Shown in pieces: positions 1 through 9,588 of a stretch of 24,073 bases of DNA. The translations under genes were made by a program, and so were the position numbers. The stretch covers positions 265,275,329-265,299,401 of the forward strand of contig JBOZIK010000001.1 of assembly GCA_051453625.1 (NCBI GenBank). The letters run 5' to 3'. Below the pieces are notes generated by a model. That model was given only the letters and a program-made list of their open reading frames with translations, was not told where the DNA came from and did not search any database. Numbering within the stretch: the first letter of the stretch is position 1; the number at the start of each line of letters is the position of its first letter. This stretch comes from Welwitschia mirabilis. Its lineage: Eukaryota > Gnetophyta > Gnetopsida > Welwitschiales.

Positions 1-245
1 ATTTACATAATGATTTTCATGAGTTTAAGTAATTAACTTCAAAAGCTCAATGAGATACAATAATTATAAGATTTTTTCATCAATATAGATCTAACAATCC
101 ATCATGAACTCATGCCATCTCAGTAATTAGACTCCAGATTTATCACCTGTCATAGAAAGATATGGAATGAGAACTGTGAAAATCTCACAACTCCCCGTAT
201 GGCCTAGGTAAGAATAAGTGTTTTGATAAGATACTTCAAGGATCA
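1..245. other. Unassigned AT-rich DNA
   Basis: No coding domain, LTR boundary or RNA gene is recognisable on either strand. The stretch runs into a 504-base gap, so it may be the edge of another decayed repeat, but nothing in it identifies a family. Confidence 0.6.
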
Positions 246-749
246 NNNNNNNNNNNNNNNNNNNNNNNNNNNNNNNNNNNNNNNNNNNNNNNNNNNNNNN
301 NNNNNNNNNNNNNNNNNNNNNNNNNNNNNNNNNNNNNNNNNNNNNNNNNNNNNNNNNNNNNNNNNNNNNNNNNNNNNNNNNNNNNNNNNNNNNNNNNNNN
401 NNNNNNNNNNNNNNNNNNNNNNNNNNNNNNNNNNNNNNNNNNNNNNNNNNNNNNNNNNNNNNNNNNNNNNNNNNNNNNNNNNNNNNNNNNNNNNNNNNNN
501 NNNNNNNNNNNNNNNNNNNNNNNNNNNNNNNNNNNNNNNNNNNNNNNNNNNNNNNNNNNNNNNNNNNNNNNNNNNNNNNNNNNNNNNNNNNNNNNNNNNN
601 NNNNNNNNNNNNNNNNNNNNNNNNNNNNNNNNNNNNNNNNNNNNNNNNNNNNNNNNNNNNNNNNNNNNNNNNNNNNNNNNNNNNNNNNNNNNNNNNNNNN
701 NNNNNNNNNNNNNNNNNNNNNNNNNNNNNNNNNNNNNNNNNNNNNNNNN
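246..749. other. Assembly gap, 504 N
   Basis: Unsequenced. Its irregular length suggests an estimated gap size rather than a placeholder. The flanks do not repeat each other, unlike the flanks of the 100-N gaps further on. All reading frames crossing it are artefacts of the Ns. Confidence 0.95.
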
Positions 750-940
750 TACATCTCAAGTAAGAAGATAATTTCAAGATATTGAGGAATAATACATGAA
801 GATAAAATATGTTAAACTCAGGGTTCTTCTTATTCAAGCAACATAATCAACTTGCAAGAAATTCACATACAATGATCTCAACAAATAAATACGAGGAAAT
901 CATCAAGAATATATAATTAAAGCATACACGACATGATGAT

Positions 941-1147
941 TTTAATGCATATTGTATAAGAAAGAACCAACAAGGAAGCATCAATGTATAAAACCACACA
1001 ATAGCAACAACAATCTTAATACAGAATGCATTATAAAGGACCAACAAGGAAGCACAAAGGTTAGGAACCATATATACAAAGAATGATTTCAATACTGAAT
1101 GCATAAGAAAAGACCAATAAGAAAGCATGAGGGTTAGGAACCATACC
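941..1147. repeat. Tandem repeat, ~74-bp unit, about three units
   Basis: Three imperfect units are seen, anchored on the word ACCAACAAGGAAGC at 966 and 1040 and its variant ACCAATAAGAAAGC at 1113, giving periods of 74 and 73 bp. The second and third units also share GGTTAGGAACCATA. The array runs into the 608-base gap and may continue inside it. It does not resemble the 74-bp units of the copia LTR further on. Function is unknown; the long minus-strand frame across it is a by-product of the repetition. Confidence 0.7.
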
Positions 1148-1755
1148 NNNNNNNNNNNNNNNNNNNNNNNNNNNNNNNNNNNNNNNNNNNNNNNNNNNNN
1201 NNNNNNNNNNNNNNNNNNNNNNNNNNNNNNNNNNNNNNNNNNNNNNNNNNNNNNNNNNNNNNNNNNNNNNNNNNNNNNNNNNNNNNNNNNNNNNNNNNNN
1301 NNNNNNNNNNNNNNNNNNNNNNNNNNNNNNNNNNNNNNNNNNNNNNNNNNNNNNNNNNNNNNNNNNNNNNNNNNNNNNNNNNNNNNNNNNNNNNNNNNNN
1401 NNNNNNNNNNNNNNNNNNNNNNNNNNNNNNNNNNNNNNNNNNNNNNNNNNNNNNNNNNNNNNNNNNNNNNNNNNNNNNNNNNNNNNNNNNNNNNNNNNNN
1501 NNNNNNNNNNNNNNNNNNNNNNNNNNNNNNNNNNNNNNNNNNNNNNNNNNNNNNNNNNNNNNNNNNNNNNNNNNNNNNNNNNNNNNNNNNNNNNNNNNNN
1601 NNNNNNNNNNNNNNNNNNNNNNNNNNNNNNNNNNNNNNNNNNNNNNNNNNNNNNNNNNNNNNNNNNNNNNNNNNNNNNNNNNNNNNNNNNNNNNNNNNNN
1701 NNNNNNNNNNNNNNNNNNNNNNNNNNNNNNNNNNNNNNNNNNNNNNNNNNNNNNN
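1148..1755. other. Assembly gap, 608 N
   Basis: Unsequenced, irregular length. It lies between the 74-bp tandem repeat and the first gag-like sequence. It is too short to hold a full 1.4-kb LTR plus leader and the start of gag, so the 5' end of the copia element is probably missing or lies elsewhere. Confidence 0.95.
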
Positions 1756-1799
1756 GGGTTTCAAGTAATTCAATATTTTTCAAACATTTCATTAAACAT

Positions 1800-2400
1800 A
1801 AACCTACAAATTTATAAGAAAATAAAAAATGTGGACGTGATAGATAATGTGGATGAAGATAATGATAGCAGTTCAGATTAAGATTTAGATGGAGATAGAT
1901 AACTCTTCTTCATGACAATTGTGCCTCCATTACAAAACTTGCTTAGTACATAGAAATCTAATGATTTGAATGTGATTGAATAAGAATATAATGATCTAAA
2001 AGNNNNNNNNNNNNNNNNNNNNNTTAGGAGCTATACCTAGAATATCAAAAGTTGGTAAAGTGCATAAATGATCTAAATAAGATTATAAACTCTCTTATCA
2101 AAGAAAAGAGAAAATGGAATCAAAGTACCAAAAGATCAAATCTAAAAATTCTGATCTTATGTTAAAAGTGAAACATTTATCTCATTTTTTCTAGTAGTTT
2201 ATCTAAATTGGAATAAATGCTTGTAATTTGGAAATCATATTATGATAAGTTAGGTATTAGCTTCATCCCCCCGAAAACCACAAAGTCAGCAAAATCAGGT
2301 AACTTAGCAAAATAAATTCATTTCTAAAGTTAGTTATCACTTCTGTGATAAGTTAGATCATTCAAAACTATTTTACAATGCTAGAAAATTAATTTTATTT
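1800..2400 (+). pseudogene. gag: copia gag remnant with degenerate zinc knuckle
   Basis: Nucleocapsid-type Gag would bind the element's RNA. The supporting feature is at 2335-2376, where the frame reads YHFCDKLDHSKLFY: exactly the CX2CX4HX4C spacing, with the first and last cysteines replaced by tyrosine (TAT and TAC), each one G>A step from Cys codons. Upstream, 2030-2210 encodes a charged, helix-prone stretch in mixed frames, as is common before the knuckle in copia Gag. A 21-N gap (2003-2023) and several stops break it. The N-terminal part of Gag is not seen. The product could not fold a normal knuckle. Confidence 0.6.
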
Positions 2401-2539
2401 TCAAGTTTAGTTAGTTTCTTTTCTTTTAAATTTATTCCAAAAGAAGGTGTACCACATAAGTCTAAAAGAACTAAGTGGTAAAAGCTAATAATTTGAAAAG
2501 TCTCTTATTTTAGATAGCTTTTAAGGTTTCAAATGGTAG

Positions 2540-2837
2540 TAGATAGTATTTGGATAGTGGATGCTCAAGATATATGATGGGATATAAATCCAAATTCCAA
2601 TAGTTGAGTGACTTTAATAAAGAAGAAGTTACTTTTGGCAATAATGGAAGAGCAAAAATTGAAGGTGTCAAAAGCATCGATGGAGGTAACTTGCCTAGAA
2701 TTAATGAAGTTTTATATTTTAATGGTTTAGTGCATAATTTAATGAGTATTAGAAAAATTTGTAACAAAAGTCATAAAGTTGTTTTTGATAGGTTTAAATG
2801 TAAAATTTGCATGGCAAAAAAAAGATATTATCCTTAA
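2540..2837 (+). pseudogene. pol: copia aspartic protease (pol N-terminal part)
   Basis: The retroviral-type aspartic protease cuts the Gag-Pol polyprotein. The active-site motif is visible as YLDSGCSR just before 2580, the normal copia context of the D-S-G triad. After an in-frame TAG at 2601-2603 the frame stays open to 2837 and reads the usual protease core, including VTFGNNGRAKIEG, VLYFNGLVHNLMSI and KVVFDRFKCKI, which match the conserved copia strand order before the gag-pre-integrase region. The open segment alone is about 77 residues. The stop and the loss of frame after 2837 make it non-functional. Identification is firm. Confidence 0.85.
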
Positions 2838-3690
2838 CGTAAATAGAATAGATAATGTTTATAGCATAGATCAATTATTTTTCCCTTGTTATTTTTCTCA
2901 TCTTGCTTAAGAAGAGCTTTGGCATAAACGATTAGGTAATGTTAATTATGATTAATTAAAAATAATTATTCATAAAGATATTATCAAATGTATTCCTAAA
3001 ATAAATGTTAAAAGAACATGGTTTATGTAATGTATGCCAAAAGGAAAAACAAATAAGAACTTCACATAAGAGTAAAAACCAAGTTTTCACAACTATGCCA
3101 TTAGAGCTCATTTATGTGGACTTGGTAGGCCCCATTCAAACTTAAAGTCTAGGTGGTAAACACTATTTTCTTACTATGATTAATGATTTCTCTAGATATA
3201 CATGGGTTGCATTTTTTTCAAACAAATCTGAAACTTACAAATANNNNNNNNNNNNNNNNNNNNNNNNNNNNNNNNNNNNNNNNNNNNNNNNNNNNNNNNN
3301 NNNNNNNNNNNNNNNNNNNNNNNNNNNNNNNNNNNNNNNNNNNNNNNNNNNNNNNNNNNNNNNNNNNNNNNNNNNNNNNNNNNNNNNNNNNNNNNNNNNN
3401 NNNNNNNNNNNNNNNNNNNNNNNNNNNNNNNNNNNNNNNNNNNNNNNNNNNNNNNNNNNNNNNNNNNNNNNNNNNNNNNNNNNNNNNNNNNNNNNNNNNN
3501 NNNNNNNNNNNNNNNNNNNNNNNNNNNNNNNNNNNNNNNNNNNNNNGTAAAATGCCATATGAGTTAGAAAAAGGGAGACAACCTAATGTTTCATATTTTA
3601 AAGTCTTCAAAAGTAAATTTTATGTCATAAAAGATAAAGAACAATTAAGTAAATTTATATCTAAAGTCAATCAAGCTATATTGTTGGGTT
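2838..3690 (+). pseudogene. pol: copia integrase, broken and partly in a gap
   Basis: Integrase inserts element cDNA into the host genome. The gag-pre-integrase zinc region is seen around 2920-3060 (ELWHKRLGNVNYD, then a Cys pair near CMPKGK with a frame change). The start of the catalytic core follows at about 3110-3243 (YVDLVGPIQT, then HYFLTMINDFSRYTWVAFF), including the first catalytic Asp. A TAA at 3143-3145 stands where glutamine would be expected. The 303-N gap at 3244-3546 covers the second and third catalytic acids; its size fits the ~100 residues normally found there. The frame resumes with KMPYELEKGRQPNVSYFKVF, the usual core-to-C-terminal junction. In-frame stops interrupt it. Confidence 0.85.
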
Positions 3691-3703
3691 AGTTAATTAG
3701 AAG

Positions 3704-3765
3704 TAGAGCTTATCATGTTTTTAAAAAGAGAAGTTAGAGCTTATCATGTTTTCAACAAGAGAAGT
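3704..3765 (+). repeat. 31-bp direct tandem duplication in pol
   Basis: Two adjacent copies of a 31-bp unit starting TAGAGCTTATCATGTTTT occupy 3704-3734 and 3735-3765, differing at a few bases. Thirty-one is not a multiple of three, so the duplication shifts the frame of the integrase C-terminal part (SRAYHVF appears twice in different frames). It is a local decay event, not a feature of the family. Confidence 0.85.
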
Positions 3766-3959
3766 TTAACTATAGAAGAATCAATAAATGTGCAAATTAA
3801 TGATGTTGATACAAGGCCTATTTATTCAAATGATGAATAAGACATATCTCCAAGTACTTCCACAACTAATGTAGTATCTACTAAAAATGAATAAGCTCCT
3901 ATAAAATAAGTCACAACTAAAAAGTTCAAAGAGATAAAATATCACCCTTTATATCTTTT

Positions 3960-4532
3960 ATTGGAGAAGTTAGATTAAAGATGAAGATAGGGAGTTCTAT
4001 AAAGAATTTTTCTGCCCACATTTGTTATGTTTCTTAAATAGAGCCTAAAAAATTTGAAGAAGTTAAATCCCATGAAAAATGGATGATGGCTATATAGGAT
4101 GAATTACAACAATTTAAGAGAAATGATGTTTAGAAGTTTTTAAAAAGGCTAAAAGACAAAAATATCATTGGGATAAAGTGGATTTTTAAGAACAAATGTG
4201 ATAAAGAAAAAAAATTTATTAAAAACAAAGCAAGATTAGTAGCACAAGGCTACAACGAAATAGAAGGCATTGATGTAGGTGACACATTTGCTTTTGTTAC
4301 AAGGCTTGATAGCATTAGAATGTTTTTATCATTACTAGCTTTTAAAAATTTCAAAGTGTATCAAATGGATGTAAAGAGTGCATTTTTAAATGGCATCTTA
4401 AATGAAGAAGTATATGTAGATCAACCACAAGATTTTATTAATCTTCATAAATATGATCATGTTTATCGACTTAAAGAGGATTTATATGGATTAAAGAAAG
4501 CTCCAAAATCTTGGTATGAAAAGTTAGCCACT
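3960..4532 (+). pseudogene. pol: copia reverse transcriptase, copy A (left contig)
   Basis: RT copies the element RNA into DNA. The segment begins with the acidic linker, then reads KWMMAI-stop-DELQQF at about 4078, KWIFKNKCD, ARLVAQGYN, the catalytic palm motif VYQMDVKSAFLNG (Asp codon at 4368-4370) and DLYGLKKAPKSWYEKL before the gap. This is the best-preserved stretch, open from about 4134 to the gap. Stops at 4095-4097 (TAG, Gln expected) and 4131-4133 (TAG, Trp expected in the N-D-V-W context) break the upstream part. Its last 243 bases recur after the gap as copy B. Confidence 0.9.
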
Positions 4533-4632
4533 NNNNNNNNNNNNNNNNNNNNNNNNNNNNNNNNNNNNNNNNNNNNNNNNNNNNNNNNNNNNNNNNNNNN
4601 NNNNNNNNNNNNNNNNNNNNNNNNNNNNNNNN

Positions 4633-4998
4633 GCTTTAGTTACAAGGCTTGATAGCATTAGAATGTTTTTATCATTACTAGCTTTTAAAAATTTCAAAGT
4701 GTATCAAATGAATGTAAAGAGTGCATTTTTAAATGGCATCTTAAATGAAGAAGTATATTAGATTAATCATAAGATTTCATTAATATTCATAAATATGATC
4801 ATGTTTATGAACTTAAAAAAGCTTTGTATGAGTTAAAGAAAGCTCCAAAATCTTGGTATGAAAAGTTAGCCACTTTTTAAAATAATAATGGTTATATTCA
4901 TGGAATGGTAGATAATATTTTATTTATTAAGAATTTGAAAAAGGATTTTATCATTATATAAATTTATATGAAAGATATCATATTTGGTGCCTCTAATA
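4633..4998 (+). pseudogene. pol: copia reverse transcriptase, copy B between two 100-N gaps
   Basis: This contig restarts at sequence equivalent to 4290 and runs past the end of copy A. It carries the palm Asp changed to Asn (AAT at 4711-4713 against GAT in copy A), a 1-bp deletion near 4760 that shifts the frame, Gln codons turned to TAA nearby, and the YxDD box reading Y-M-K-D at 4965-4976. It is flanked on both sides by gaps of exactly 100 N. It is either another allele or another element copy placed in series by the scaffolder, or less likely a real internal duplication. Confidence 0.85.
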
Positions 4999-5098
4999 NN
5001 NNNNNNNNNNNNNNNNNNNNNNNNNNNNNNNNNNNNNNNNNNNNNNNNNNNNNNNNNNNNNNNNNNNNNNNNNNNNNNNNNNNNNNNNNNNNNNNNNN

Positions 5099-5800
5099 AA
5101 ATGAAGAAGTATATGTAGATTAACCACAAGATTTCATTAATATTCATAAATATGATCATGTTTATGGAGTTAAAAAAGCTTTATATGAGTTAAAGAAAGC
5201 TCCAAAATCTTGGTATGAAAAGTTAGCCACTTTTTAAAAATAATGGTTATATTCATGGAATGGTAGATAACATTTTATTTATTAAGAATTTGAAAAAGGA
5301 TTTTATCATTATATAAATTTATATGGAAGATATCATATTTGATGCCTCTAATAAAGAATTATTAAAAAATTTACAACAGCTATGATAACACATTTTGAAA
5401 TGAGCATGCTTGGTAAAGTGAAAATGTTTTCTGGTTTACAGATTAAGCAAACAAAGAATGGAATATTTATTTCTTAATATAAATATGCAAAATATTTAAT
5501 CAAATGTTTTAGATTAAAGAATGCTAAAACAATTAATACTTCAATGTCAACATCTTGTAAAGTCAGTTTGGATGAAACTAAAAAATAAGTAGATTAGAAA
5601 ATTTATAAAAGTATAATTTGAAGTTTATTATATTTAATTACAAGTAGACTTGATATCATGTTTAGTATTAGTGTTTGTGCAAGATACCAAACCCAACTAA
5701 AAGAATCATACTTATAAATAATAAAAAGAATAATTAGATAGGTTAAAGACACATGTGATTATAATTTATGGAATCATATAGAGAAATCTTTTAAGCTTAC
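5099..5800 (+). pseudogene. pol: copia reverse transcriptase C-terminal half, copy C
   Basis: The contig restarts at sequence equivalent to 4743 and then continues into unique pol sequence. 5121-5123 is TAA where copy A has CAA (4422-4424). The YxDD box reads Y-M-E-D at 5320-5331. Downstream the frame reads MLGKVKMFSGLQIKQTKNG and SLLYLITSRLDIMFS, the standard copia RT thumb and connection. Stops at codons expected to be Gln occur at FIS-stop-YKYAK (about 5475) and KVD-like VD-stop-KIY (about 5593). Not functional. Confidence 0.88.
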
Positions 5801-6263
5801 AGAATTTAGTAATGTGGATTCGACTAGATGTAAGGATGATAGACAGAGTACAAGTAGAAATTATTTTCTATTAGTATTATGCTTAGTAGGATGGATAAGC
5901 AAAAAGAAAAATTTAATCTCCCTTTTAACAACAAAAGCCTATTATATTACAGCAAGAAGTTGTTGTGCTCATTTATATGAAGTAAATTCAAAGGACTTTG
6001 GTATAGATTTTGAACAAGTTCCTGTTTTTTGTGATATCACTAGTGATATAAATATTTATAAAAATCCTATTTAGTACTATAAAATGAAAAAAATTAAACT
6101 AAAACATTACGTTTTAAGATATCAAGTTTAAAAAGGAAACATTACTATGAATTTTGTTAGTACAGATCATCAACTAGTAGATATTTATACCAAACCCCTG
6201 AATTTCGATAATTTTATTCATCTTCAAAATGAACTGGGGATGATCTTGTTGTTCTCTAGCTAA
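5801..6263 (+). pseudogene. pol: copia RNase H and pol C-terminus
   Basis: RNase H degrades the RNA strand of the RNA-DNA hybrid. An open stretch at 5814-6074 reads DSTRCKDDRQSTSRNYF, GWISKKKNLISLLTTKAYYI and SCCAHLYEVN, then VFCDITSDINIYKNPI. The first Asp (5817-5819) and the later CD motif remain, but the acidic residues of the usual T-A-E-A-E-Y box are replaced (T-T-K-A-Y-Y). After a stop at 6072 the conserved tail continues (HQLVDIYTKPLN, then NELGMI), ending near the TAA at 6261-6263. The SCCA motif and tail are of Sirevirus type. Confidence 0.88.
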
Positions 6264-6581
6264 TTAGATCTATGATCTAGTTGATTAGAGGTGGTTGGTC
6301 AACTAGCCTAAAAGCCTAATTGCCCTGATCCTAAGAGTACTATAGACTCGCATCTCGATGGATAACTTAAACTAGGCAATTAAACCTATAGGATTATAGG
6401 ATTATAATGGGGAATTACTGTTATTGGACTCAATTTATTTATTAAAATCAACTAATTAATAATTTCTTTAAAATAAAGTGGAGTTCAAACCGTTTTTATT
6501 GTTTTCTAGTCATCTGTCTCCTTCAGATCTAGTGTTTTTCTTAGATTTTTCTTGTCTTTAAACTTCTACCAAGTAGTTGTA
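6264..6581 (+). other. Spacer between pol and ORF3 of the copia element
   Basis: Non-coding, AT-rich. It carries one palindrome-like word, GGTTGGTCAACTAGCC at about 6293-6308, of the same type as those repeated in the 3' LTR. Nothing else is recognisable. Confidence 0.5.
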
Positions 6582-7423
6582 ATGGCTGAGGGATCCTTCA
6601 AGAAAAGAACAAAGGAGGTTACTAGTAGAGAACCTTCTTATTTATACCAGGGACTGTTTTAAGATGCTTTAGACAAGTTCATTGAGAAGTTTAAGAAGAA
6701 GACTATTACTACTTTAGAGGTTAGGGAGGTTAGAGATATGATCTAATACTTGTGAGATCTGGATCTATTTTATTTCCTTTATTTTTTAATTTTTTATTAT
6801 TCTTTTATTATCAGGATGTTTTATAGTAATTCTTCTTACAATGTTGACACTGAAAACCTTGAAATTCTCATTTTAAGGAAGAGGATAAAAGCGGCTACAA
6901 ACTTCATTATGATTATTATTAATCTTATAAGAAGAGACTATAAGAAGTCTTGGTCTCTTCATAACTCCATGGAAGATAAAGCAAAGATCATAAGGGAGCT
7001 TTGTGGTAAGTTATATAGCTGGAAGCATACTATTTTCACTTCTTTTCTTACTCCAAAGTATGGGTTTCTTTACTTAGTTTTTACCTTTAATTTCTTTCCT
7101 TTGTTGGATTATAGTGATAAGGCCTCTAATTATAGGGCCTATTTGATGTACTTGGTAGGGAATAGGCACTCCATTGATGCCCCTACCATTATACTTAAGA
7201 ATATGATTTCTTAGTTAAAGAATTATAGAACTAGAGCTTTATCCTACTCTATGTTGATTACCAATATATGTTATCATTATTGACTAACTTTTTACTTGAA
7301 GATTGAAACTCTTCAACACATGTTATCCATTAGGTGTGCAATGTTATAGCATATGAGTATCTTTACCAAATCAAAAAATTCCTTTAAATTACCTTCTCCC
7401 AAGCAAACCTTTCTATAAGAGAC
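6582..7423 (+). pseudogene. Post-pol ORF3 (env-like or accessory), copy 1
   Basis: An ATG at 6582 opens a lysine-rich start (MAEGSFKKRTKEVTSREP) that meets TAA in-frame, then other stops; in the same frame an uninterrupted 132-codon segment runs from ATG 6816 to 7214. It contains ENLEILILRKRIKAA, a region of hydrophobic and aromatic residues, and NRHSIDAPTIILKNMIS, which resembles the conserved P-x-L-I-x-x-H/N-M-I motif of the domain found in many plant retroelement ORF3/'env-like' proteins. Function of this family is not established. A U-rich tract ending in CAG lies directly before ATG 6816. The C-terminal part is cut by the 100-N gap and is seen only in copy 2. Confidence 0.5.
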
Positions 7424-7523
7424 NNNNNNNNNNNNNNNNNNNNNNNNNNNNNNNNNNNNNNNNNNNNNNNNNNNNNNNNNNNNNNNNNNNNNNNNNNNNN
7501 NNNNNNNNNNNNNNNNNNNNNNN

Positions 7524-8300
7524 TATTATCAGGATGTTTTATAGTAATTATTCTTACAATGTTGGCACTAAAAACCTTGAAATCCTCATTTTAAGGAAGA
7601 GGATAAAAGTGACTACAAACTTCATTATGATTGTTATTTATCTTTGAAGAAGAGACTATAAGAAGTTTTGATCTCTTAATAACTCCATAGAAGATAAAGA
7701 AAAGGTCATAAGGGAGCTTTTGGTAAGTTCTATAGCTGGAAGCATACTATTTCCACTTCTTTTCTTACTCCAAAGTATAGGTTTTTTTACTTAGTTTTTA
7801 CCTATAATTTCTTTTCTTTGTTGGATTATCATGATGAGGCCTCCAACTATAGGGCCTATTTGATGTACTTGGTAGGGAATAGATACGTCATTGATGCCTC
7901 TAATCATGGAACTAGAGCTTTATCCTACTCTGTGTTGATTGCCAATATGTACCATGATTATTGACTGACTTTTTACTCGAAGATTAGAAGTCTTTAACCC
8001 ATGTCATCCATTGGGCATGTAATGTTATCTTATATGAATTTCTTTACTAAATTAAAATAGTCCTTTAAATCCCCTTCTTCCAAGCAGGCCTCTCTATAAG
8101 ATACTATTTCATATCTAAGAGGGATTGACTCTCATACTAGACACATGAAAGAAGCTTTCATTGCAACTAGATATGAGATTGCTGATACTTTAGAGGAAGT
8201 TAAACGCTCATCATACAAGAAATCTATAAAAGAGGCATAGGAAGAAGAAGAAGATTTTAAAGAAGAATCTAAAGAGGAAAAAGAAAAGGAATTTGATTAG
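7524..8300 (+). pseudogene. Post-pol ORF3, copy 2 with acidic C-terminus
   Basis: The contig restarts 12 bp before the equivalent of ATG 6816 and runs through to the end of the ORF. It differs from copy 1 by scattered substitutions, a lost base near 7722 and a deletion around 7903 that removes the P-x-I-I motif. The unique 3' part reads DSHTRHMKEAFIATRYEIAD, then a strongly acidic tail EEEEDFKEESKEEKEKEFD ending at TAG 8298-8300. The two copies overlap the gap in dovetail fashion, so they probably represent one ORF from two haplotypes or element copies rather than two genes. Confidence 0.5.
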
Positions 8301-8741
8301 ATCTCATTCTATGCTTATTTTTTTCTTTCATGTTTATGTGTCTTCTCTCCCTTGTTATTGATATCACAAGGAGGAAAATTAATTAGTTGTTTATGATACT
8401 TTTAGTTGTACCTACTCTTGATGAGCACTTTTTATTATAATTTTCAACTTATAGTAATAGAAATACACTTGTTTTTATATTCTATAATTTATGTCTTAAT
8501 TTTTTTAGTGCAAATATAATTTCCATATGAACTATAATTTCTAATCTATCATATATATTTTCACAGTTAAAATTTTCTTTAAATTCTAATATAATTTAAG
8601 GTCTTATTAAAATGTCTAATTTAATATAAAACTTTTAATATTTTTGCAAAAGTTAATAAGCATTTTGTGAGGGTTTTTTTTTTTTCAAATCTAATCTACT
8701 CAACTAAGAAAAAGTTTACCATCAATTTCAAAGGGGAAGAT
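8301..8741 (+). other. 3' untranslated spacer with polypurine tract
   Basis: AT-rich non-coding stretch between ORF3 and the LTR. A purine run AAAGGGGAAGA at 8730-8740 lies immediately before the LTR start and is a good polypurine tract, the primer for plus-strand DNA synthesis. A second, weaker purine run (AAGGAGGAAAA) lies near 8368. Confidence 0.65.
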
Positions 8742-8904
8742 TATTGAATTATTATTTACCAATTGATGTTAAACTAACATCTTCTATGCAGTATAATTTA
8801 TTGTATCTTTTTGCAAAAAATATTGATTTTATGTAGGTTATAAGATGAAGCAATATTTATCACATTTTGATCCTAAAACCTATCAAGTTTTGACACCCTC
8901 TTAA

Positions 8905-9512
8905 GGAGTCGATCAGTCTTTTACTGGGTCAACCACACTTGAAGTGAATGCTAAAAAATGAACTAAATTCAGGGATTAACTAAATATCTGAGGGGTTAAC
9001 CAGACCTATTAACCTAAGAACTAGTACTTTTGAACTGACCATTGAGGGCTTGACTAGATATTTGAGGGGTTAATTAGATCTGAGCACTGTGCACCTAATA
9101 CTTTTGAACCAATCATTAAGGGATCGACCAGACATCTAAGGGATTGATCTAACCTGAGCACTATGCACCAAGTACTTTCTAGCTAATCATTAAGTAATCA
9201 ATCAAACACTTGATAGGTTTATTGAATTTAAGAACTGACCATTAATATTTCACAATCAATTAGCAGGGGATCGATTGAATTCTTAAGGGTTCAACTAGAT
9301 CTGAAGCAGAAAAACTATGATGAATTTTATCAGGATGGATCAAGCAACTAGATAGATATGTGGATGATCAAATAAGGAATTGAATGGACCTTGAGAAGTC
9401 AACTAAACATGGGGTCATAAAAAATTGGATCAACCAAAAAGTTCACAAGGGTAACCTGTTTAAGTGATAACACTAAGAGGGGTTGACTGGACAATCAAGA
9501 GGTTGACTAGCC
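8905..9512 (+). repeat. Array of paired GGGTCGACC-like palindromes; 74-bp tandem units
   Basis: Words related to the self-complementary consensus GGTCGACC begin at 8906/8926, 8972/8992, 9046/9066, 9120/9140, 9194/9214 (decayed), 9267/9287 and 9479/9499. Within each pair the spacing is 20 bp. Between 8922 and 9283 the pairs sit in five tandem units of about 74 bp (starts near 8922, 8989, 9063, 9137, 9211), which also share CTGAGCACT and AGTACTTT. Sirevirus LTRs are known to contain repeated palindromic motifs; the motif here differs from the one described in grasses. A binding-site role is inference. Confidence 0.75.
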
Positions 9513-9580
9513 ATGATGGAAGCATAAATTTTATAGTCATTATGTTGTCATTTTATGGTTGTTGAAAGAGAATTTTCACT

Positions 9581-9588
9581 TATAAAAA
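9581..9588 (+). promoter_or_regulatory. Possible TATA box of copia LTR
   Basis: TATAAAAA lies downstream of the palindrome array and about 630 bp before the LTR end, a reasonable U3/R position. In such AT-rich DNA the match alone is weak. Confidence 0.35.

Noticed and set aside
127-1792. Long open frames on both strands across 127-837 and 847-1792
   Set aside because: They are open only because the N runs contain no stops, and the minus-strand parts are built from the 74-bp tandem repeat.
3176-3692. Several overlapping frames across the 3244-3546 gap
   Set aside because: Only the + strand integrase reading is supported by flanking motifs; the others are shadows created by the Ns.
4290-5353. 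A real triplication of the RT core
   Set aside because: Each copy boundary is a 100-N gap with dovetail overlap, so contig overlap is the simpler explanation.
8905-9512. CRISPR array
   Set aside because: The repeats are imperfect palindromes in 74-bp tandem units with related, not unique, intervening DNA, in a plant LTR.
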